From the NCBI RefSeq assembly GCF_047425865.1, contig NZ_CP179735.1: 64,000 nt of DNA. One strand, given 5' to 3'. The notes under the pieces are model-generated. The model ran no database searches and was not told where the DNA came from. It saw only the letters and a list, made by a program, of their open reading frames with translations. The translations under genes were made by a program, and so were the position numbers. Below, in pieces: positions 59,893 through 64,000 of this stretch; the first letter of the stretch is position 1; the number at the start of each line of letters is the position of its first letter. This stretch comes from Macrococcoides equi (lineage in GTDB: Bacteria > Bacillota > Bacilli > Staphylococcales > Staphylococcaceae).

Positions 59893-60600
59893 ATGGATTT
59901 CGTAAACATTAGTGAAAACTGTATGAGCATTGTCTTTGAAGAGCGTATTGACCCTGAAATAAACGCACAGGTCATACAACTGAAAAGCGCCATTGAAGCA
60001 TCTGACATTCTAGGGATACTTGAACTCGTTATTTCATATAATACTTTAGTAGTATATTTTGATGATTCACAAACGTGTCATGAGACATTAACTGAAGCGA
60101 TTCAGTCCCTTGAACTTACGACGAATGAGAATGTTTTGGGGAAGACATATATTATTCCGGTGTGCTACGATGCACCGTACAATCTGGACTTAGAAGAGAT
60201 GTCTCAGTTACATAACAAATCGACAGAAGAAATTATTCAAATACATACAAGCAAGCCCTATTTAATCTATATGTTAGGCTTCATGCCAGGTTTCCCGTTT
60301 CTTGGGGGACTTGATGAAGCAATAGCTACGCCACGTAAAGCTTCTCCGCGTAAAGAAATTCCAGCTGGATCTGTGGGGATCGCTAATGCGCAGACAGGTA
60401 TCTATCCTCTTGCGTCTCCGGGTGGATGGAACATTATCGGGAAAACGCCATTAAAGTTATTTGATCCAGAAAGAAATCCGGAAGTATACTATTCGGCTGG
60501 CGATTATATAAAGTTTAAACGAATTTCAAAGGAAGAATACGATGTAATCGAAACAGCTGTTCAAAATGGAACATATGAAATTGAAACGGAGGTACATTAA
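59893..60600 (+). CDS. pxpB: 5-oxoprolinase subunit B (KipI family)
   Basis: The ~235-residue protein matches PxpB/KipI, a cyclophilin-like fold part of the 5-oxoprolinase PxpABC. Signatures are YLIYMLGFMPGFPFLGGLDE, PRKEIPAGSVGIANAQTGIY and PGGWNIIGKTPLKLF. The ATG at 59893 has AAAGGGG upstream. Its stop overlaps the pxpC start, at the head of a five-gene operon. Confidence 0.9.
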   Translation: MDFVNISENCMSIVFEERIDPEINAQVIQLKSAIEASDILGILELVISYNTLVVYFDDSQTCHETLTEAIQSLELTTNENVLGKTYIIPVCYDAPYNLDLEEMSQLHNKSTEEIIQIHTSKPYLIYMLGFMPGFPFLGGLDEAIATPRKASPRKEIPAGSVGIANAQTGIYPLASPGGWNIIGKTPLKLFDPERNPEVYYSAGDYIKFKRISKEEYDVIETAVQNGTYEIETEVH

Positions 60601-61571
60601 TGGGACTTCAGGTTATTCATCCGGGATTGTATTCAACGATTCAGGATTTAGGTCGCGCTGGTTTCCAGAATGTAGGGTTGTCTCCTGCAGGTGCTATGGA
60701 TTACCGTGCATTATTACTTGGTAACTTATTACTGGATAATACAGAACATATGAGTATTGAAATGACGATGCAGGGGGGTATCTTCAAGTTCACAGAAGCA
60801 AATGCATTTGTGATTACTGGTGGGAATATGATGGCCACGCTCAACGATACACCGGTCGTCAATCGTTGTGTCTATAATGCTCAGGCAGGTGATATCTTAA
60901 CATTTAAGAGTGCTAAAAACGGCTACCGCACTTATCTGACTGTCAAAGGCGGATTTGATATCCCGAAAGTTCAGGGTAGTTATGCCACACATATGAAGAT
61001 AAAGCTTGGTGGTCTTGAGGGGCGTACCCTCATTAAGGACGATATCCTTCAATTTAGTAATCCTCAAAATGTTAAGACGAGACGCGTGAATACACACTTT
61101 ATTGATAAAGTGAGCACGATTCGCTTCATACCTGGTCGTCAATACGATCGCTTTAAGCATCTTGCAGCGTCTTTGTCACAGACATATGAAATTTCCAATA
61201 CATCTGACCGAATGGGCATTCGTCTTAAGGGTGAGACACTTGAAGTGAAGACGAACTATGATATTATCTCTGAACCTGTACAACTCGGCTCTATTCAGGT
61301 TTCTTCAGACGGTCAGCCTATTATACTGATGAATGACAGACAAACAGTTGGTGGATACGCAAAGCTTGGTACAGTATATTTCAGTGATATCCCGACACTT
61401 GTCCAGAAAGCTCCTGGTAGTGAAATCAGACTTGTTGAAGGGACATTAGAAGAAGCGATTGCAGAAAAGAAGAAAATGATGAAGATCATCAACGAAGTCG
61501 GTATGCATGCATTTGACATTAGACATACAAGCAATAAAATTCAAAACTTATTAGAGAAGGCGGAATCATAA
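60600..61571 (+). CDS. pxpC: 5-oxoprolinase subunit C (KipA, biotin-dependent carboxyltransferase family)
   Basis: The 323-residue KipA-type protein has STIQDLGRAGFQNVGLSPAG and AMDYRALLLGNLLL at the N-terminus, SNTSDRMGIRLKGE in the middle and RQTVGGYAKLGTVYFSDIP at the end. Fused KipI-KipA domains occur in urea carboxylase, where they lie between biotin carboxylase and biotin carrier parts. Here the carrier and carboxylase genes follow immediately. The stop overlaps the accB start. Confidence 0.9.
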   Translation: MGLQVIHPGLYSTIQDLGRAGFQNVGLSPAGAMDYRALLLGNLLLDNTEHMSIEMTMQGGIFKFTEANAFVITGGNMMATLNDTPVVNRCVYNAQAGDILTFKSAKNGYRTYLTVKGGFDIPKVQGSYATHMKIKLGGLEGRTLIKDDILQFSNPQNVKTRRVNTHFIDKVSTIRFIPGRQYDRFKHLAASLSQTYEISNTSDRMGIRLKGETLEVKTNYDIISEPVQLGSIQVSSDGQPIILMNDRQTVGGYAKLGTVYFSDIPTLVQKAPGSEIRLVEGTLEEAIAEKKKMMKIINEVGMHAFDIRHTSNKIQNLLEKAES

Positions 61572-61993
61572 TGAATTCAGATAAATTACAACAACTCATT
61601 GATATGATGAATAGTAATGAATTAAAGGTGATATCGATTAAAGAAGGCGATAATGAGTATTATATCGAAAAGGCGATTCAGGAAGTACATAGTGTTCCTG
61701 TACAAAGTGTACCAGTAGCACAAGAAACACAAGCGGTTGAACAAAGTGGTCATCACGTTCAGAAATCACAGCTTGTCGGCACATTCTATAATATGCAGGA
61801 TGAAGCGTCTAAAGAACCTTTTATCCGTGTTGGAGATAAGGTTGAAAAAGGTGACCGTATCGGTATTATTGAAGCGATGAAAGTAATGAATGATATCTTT
61901 GCTGATGTGGATGGTGTGATTGAAGCCATACACATCGAGAATGGTACTGCGGTAGGATATGACGAACCATTAGTAACAATTAAAGAGAAATAA
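61571..61993 (+). CDS. accB: Biotin carboxyl carrier protein
   Basis: The 140-residue protein has a C-terminal biotinyl domain with EAMKVMND (biotinylated lysine). A glutamine/valine-rich linker (about 38-60) joins it to a short N-terminal region. It carries CO2 on biotin. Because it lies in a pxp operon, it may serve this complex rather than fatty-acid synthesis. accC follows 12 bases on. Confidence 0.9.
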   Translation: MNSDKLQQLIDMMNSNELKVISIKEGDNEYYIEKAIQEVHSVPVQSVPVAQETQAVEQSGHHVQKSQLVGTFYNMQDEASKEPFIRVGDKVEKGDRIGIIEAMKVMNDIFADVDGVIEAIHIENGTAVGYDEPLVTIKEK

Positions 61994-62005
61994 GGGGGTG
62001 TAGTC

Positions 62006-63370
62006 TTGGAACAGAAACCTTTAAAGAAAGTATTGATAGCCAATCGCGGAGAAATTGCGATTCGAATTATTAGAACGTGTAAGAAGATGGGTATTCAGAC
62101 GGTTGCTGTCTATTCAACGACAGATGCAGATAGTCTGCACGTGGCACTAGCGGATGAAGCGTACTGCATCGGACCATCAAGCTCAACAGAAAGCTATCTG
62201 AATATGAATAATATCATTGCAGCTGCTGAAGTAACGGGCGCAGATGGTATTCATCCGGGATACGGATTCTTAGCGGAAAATGCTAATTTTGCACGTCTGT
62301 GTGCTGAACATGACATCATCTTCATCGGTCCGACACCAGAGACGATTGAGAAGATGGGAGATAAGGCTGAAGCGCGTAAGACGATGGTAGAAGCAGGAGT
62401 ACCTGTTATTCCAGGTTCTAAAGATGTGATTCCGACACTTGCAGAAGCAAAGGTTAAGGCTCAGGAAATTGGCGTGCCGATGGTCATTAAAGCAGTTGCT
62501 GGTGGCGGTGGTAAAGGGATGCGAATCGTCAGTCGTATGGAAGACTTCGACAACCTCTTCAATGCCGCGAAGAACGAGGCAAAAAAAGCATTTGGTGATG
62601 ACCGTGTATACATAGAAAAATTTATTAAGACTGCGCGACACATTGAAGTACAGGTCATCGGTGACGGAAAAGGGGATGCTGTGCATCTGTTTGACCGAGA
62701 CTGTTCAATACAGCGTAATAACCAGAAGCTCGTAGAAGAAGCGCCAGCTGCAATTGTGCCGGACCACGTAAGACAAAATATGACGCGTGATGCAGTCAAT
62801 GCCGCAAAGAACATAAATTATCGCGGTGCAGGCACGTTAGAATTTCTGTATGTAGAAGCGACAGAAGAATATTACTTCCTTGAAATGAATACCCGTGTAC
62901 AAGTTGAACATACGGTAACGGAAATGGTGACAGGTATCGATATTATAGAAGCACAGCTGAATATTGCACTGTTTGATACGTTTGATTTAGTACAGGATGA
63001 AATACACATTAACGGCTTTAGTATTGAGTGTCGAATCAACGCAGAAGATCCAGACCATGGCTTTAGACCAAGTCCTGGTAAAGTGAAGTTTCTAAACTTG
63101 CCGAGCGGGCCTGGGGTGAGGATCGATACGTTCCTTTATCAGAAATGTATGGTATCACCATACTATGATTCAATGATTGCGAAATTCATTACTTATGATA
63201 AATCACGAGACCGTGCATTACGTCGTATGCTTTCAATATTAGATGAAACAGTAATAGACGGTTTCCCGACGAATCTGGATTATCAGTATCGTATTATCCA
63301 GCATCCGAGATATCAATCGAATGAAATTGATATTAAATTCCTAGAAAAAAATCACTTCCTGGAGGGTTAA
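62006..63370 (+). CDS. accC: Biotin carboxylase
   Basis: The 454-residue ATP-grasp enzyme carboxylates biotin on AccB. Motifs: KVLIANRGEIAIRIIRTCK, ADGIHPGYGFLAENANFA, AVAGGGGKGMRIV and EMNTRVQVEHTVTEMVTG. The start is TTG at 62006 behind AAGGGGGTG. The operon context suggests a second acc set distinct from the housekeeping one. The downstream pxpA starts three bases after the stop. Confidence 0.93.
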   Translation: MEQKPLKKVLIANRGEIAIRIIRTCKKMGIQTVAVYSTTDADSLHVALADEAYCIGPSSSTESYLNMNNIIAAAEVTGADGIHPGYGFLAENANFARLCAEHDIIFIGPTPETIEKMGDKAEARKTMVEAGVPVIPGSKDVIPTLAEAKVKAQEIGVPMVIKAVAGGGGKGMRIVSRMEDFDNLFNAAKNEAKKAFGDDRVYIEKFIKTARHIEVQVIGDGKGDAVHLFDRDCSIQRNNQKLVEEAPAAIVPDHVRQNMTRDAVNAAKNINYRGAGTLEFLYVEATEEYYFLEMNTRVQVEHTVTEMVTGIDIIEAQLNIALFDTFDLVQDEIHINGFSIECRINAEDPDHGFRPSPGKVKFLNLPSGPGVRIDTFLYQKCMVSPYYDSMIAKFITYDKSRDRALRRMLSILDETVIDGFPTNLDYQYRIIQHPRYQSNEIDIKFLEKNHFLEG

Positions 63371-63372
63371 TG

Positions 63373-64000
63373 ATGAAGATAGATTTGAATGCAGATTTAG
63401 GGGAGAGCTTCGGTAATTATTCAATCGGTAATGACGAAGCGATTATTCCGCTGATAACTTCAGCGAATATAGCATGTGGCATGCATGCTGGAGACTTTAA
63501 CGTCTTAGAGAAGACCGTTGCTTTATGTAAGGCACACAATACAGGCATTGGTGCTCACCCGGGATATAACGATCTTATGGGATTTGGCCGTAAGCAAGTG
63601 AGTATGACTTATGAGGAAGTTGAAAATCTTGTGACCTATCAGTTAGGTGCAATTCAGGCGTTCTGTATAAAACATGATGTTGTACTTAATCATGTTAAAC
63701 CACATGGTGCACTTTATAATGCTACATTTAAAGATCCACAGCTTGCACAAGCAATCGTTAACGCTATTAAAGCATTTAATCCGGAACTGAAAGTGATGGG
63801 GATTGCTGGCGGTAACTTAGTACGTGTTGCTCGTGAGAACGGTCTTGGTGCAATTAATGAAGTATTTGCTGATAGAAATTATACTGACGAAGGCACACTC
63901 GTTGCACGAACGGAAAGCAATGCAATGATTCACGATGTGGATGAAGCAGTGCGTCACGTCTTAAGGATGGTCAAGGACCAGCAGGTTAAGACGATTACCG
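63373..64000 (+). CDS. pxpA: 5-oxoprolinase subunit A (LamB/YcsF family), 3' end beyond window
   Basis: The frame is open to the window edge, with 209 residues visible of a normal ~250. KIDLNADLGESFGNY is the family signature, followed by NIACGMHAGDFNVLEKTV, GAHPGYNDLMGFGRK and VKPHGALYNAT. It is the hydrolase subunit of PxpABC. The ATG at 63373 has GGAGGG six bases upstream; an ATG at 63370 overlaps the accC stop. Confidence 0.93.
   Translation, partial: MKIDLNADLGESFGNYSIGNDEAIIPLITSANIACGMHAGDFNVLEKTVALCKAHNTGIGAHPGYNDLMGFGRKQVSMTYEEVENLVTYQLGAIQAFCIKHDVVLNHVKPHGALYNATFKDPQLAQAIVNAIKAFNPELKVMGIAGGNLVRVARENGLGAINEVFADRNYTDEGTLVARTESNAMIHDVDEAVRHVLRMVKDQQVKTIT

Noticed and set aside
62270..62814. 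ORFs of 117-138 residues antisense to accC
   Set aside because: Shadows of the strongly conserved biotin carboxylase frame.

Overview
The window is AT-rich low-GC Gram-positive chromosome. Many gene groups have the order and protein features of Staphylococcaceae: airSR, yhaO-yhaN-yhaM, prsA, hit-ecsAB, traP-hemEHY, comK, menA and menFDHB, pckA/metK behind a SAM riboswitch, an LPxTG 5'-nucleotidase, and pxp-acc. The repeat families and some small proteins are not ones I know from Staphylococcus aureus, so Macrococcus or a close relative is my best guess. That is inference; no rRNA gene lies in the window.

Layout. 1-6945: end of ppk1, a nitroreductase, an RluA-type pseudouridine synthase, a GNAT-nitrilase fusion and the AirSR redox two-component system. 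6963-7320: a 62-bp tandem array. 7365-11076: a small acetyltransferase, two paralogous four-helix membrane proteins (the second with no normal start codon), an MntE-like exporter and a dicarboxylate/glutamate symporter. 11197-20019: an XRE regulator, the YheB and YheA family proteins, HemZ, and the YhaO-YhaN-YhaM operon. 20020-30770: a duplicated hairpin repeat, PrsA, a DUF3267 protein, the Hpr regulator, YtxH, Hit, EcsAB, TRAP, HemE-HemH-HemY and a lipoate ligase. 30796-31826: an IDEAL-domain protein and ComK.

31906-38779 is the accessory zone. tRNA-Asn and tRNA-Ser(GCT) are followed by a prophage lysogeny remnant: intact integrase, two intact unknown genes, and a broken ImmA and a broken repressor. 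Next come a PanE-like reductase, a 61-bp tandem array, an eight-gene tRNA cluster and, just beyond it, an Ltp-type lipoprotein gene. 40310-48413 holds the menaquinone genes menA, menFDHB and menEC. 48576-59785 holds yidD, lipoproteins, ytkD, a hydrolase, pckA, metK, a NERD-like protein, an AdsA-like surface 5'-nucleotidase, paired fluoride channels and transaldolase. 59893 to the end is the operon pxpB-pxpC-accB-accC-pxpA, cut by the window edge.

The points most worth following are: (1) a dispersed hairpin family that keeps its loop and closing pairs while the stem sequence changes with pairing preserved; (2) two tandem arrays of 61-62 bp units that share a hairpin core; (3) a probable non-AUG start or frameshift in the membrane protein pair; (4) a YhaO protein that has lost its metal-binding motifs; (5) a prophage remnant in which only the integrase and two cargo genes survive, one cargo protein having a PUA-like N-terminus.
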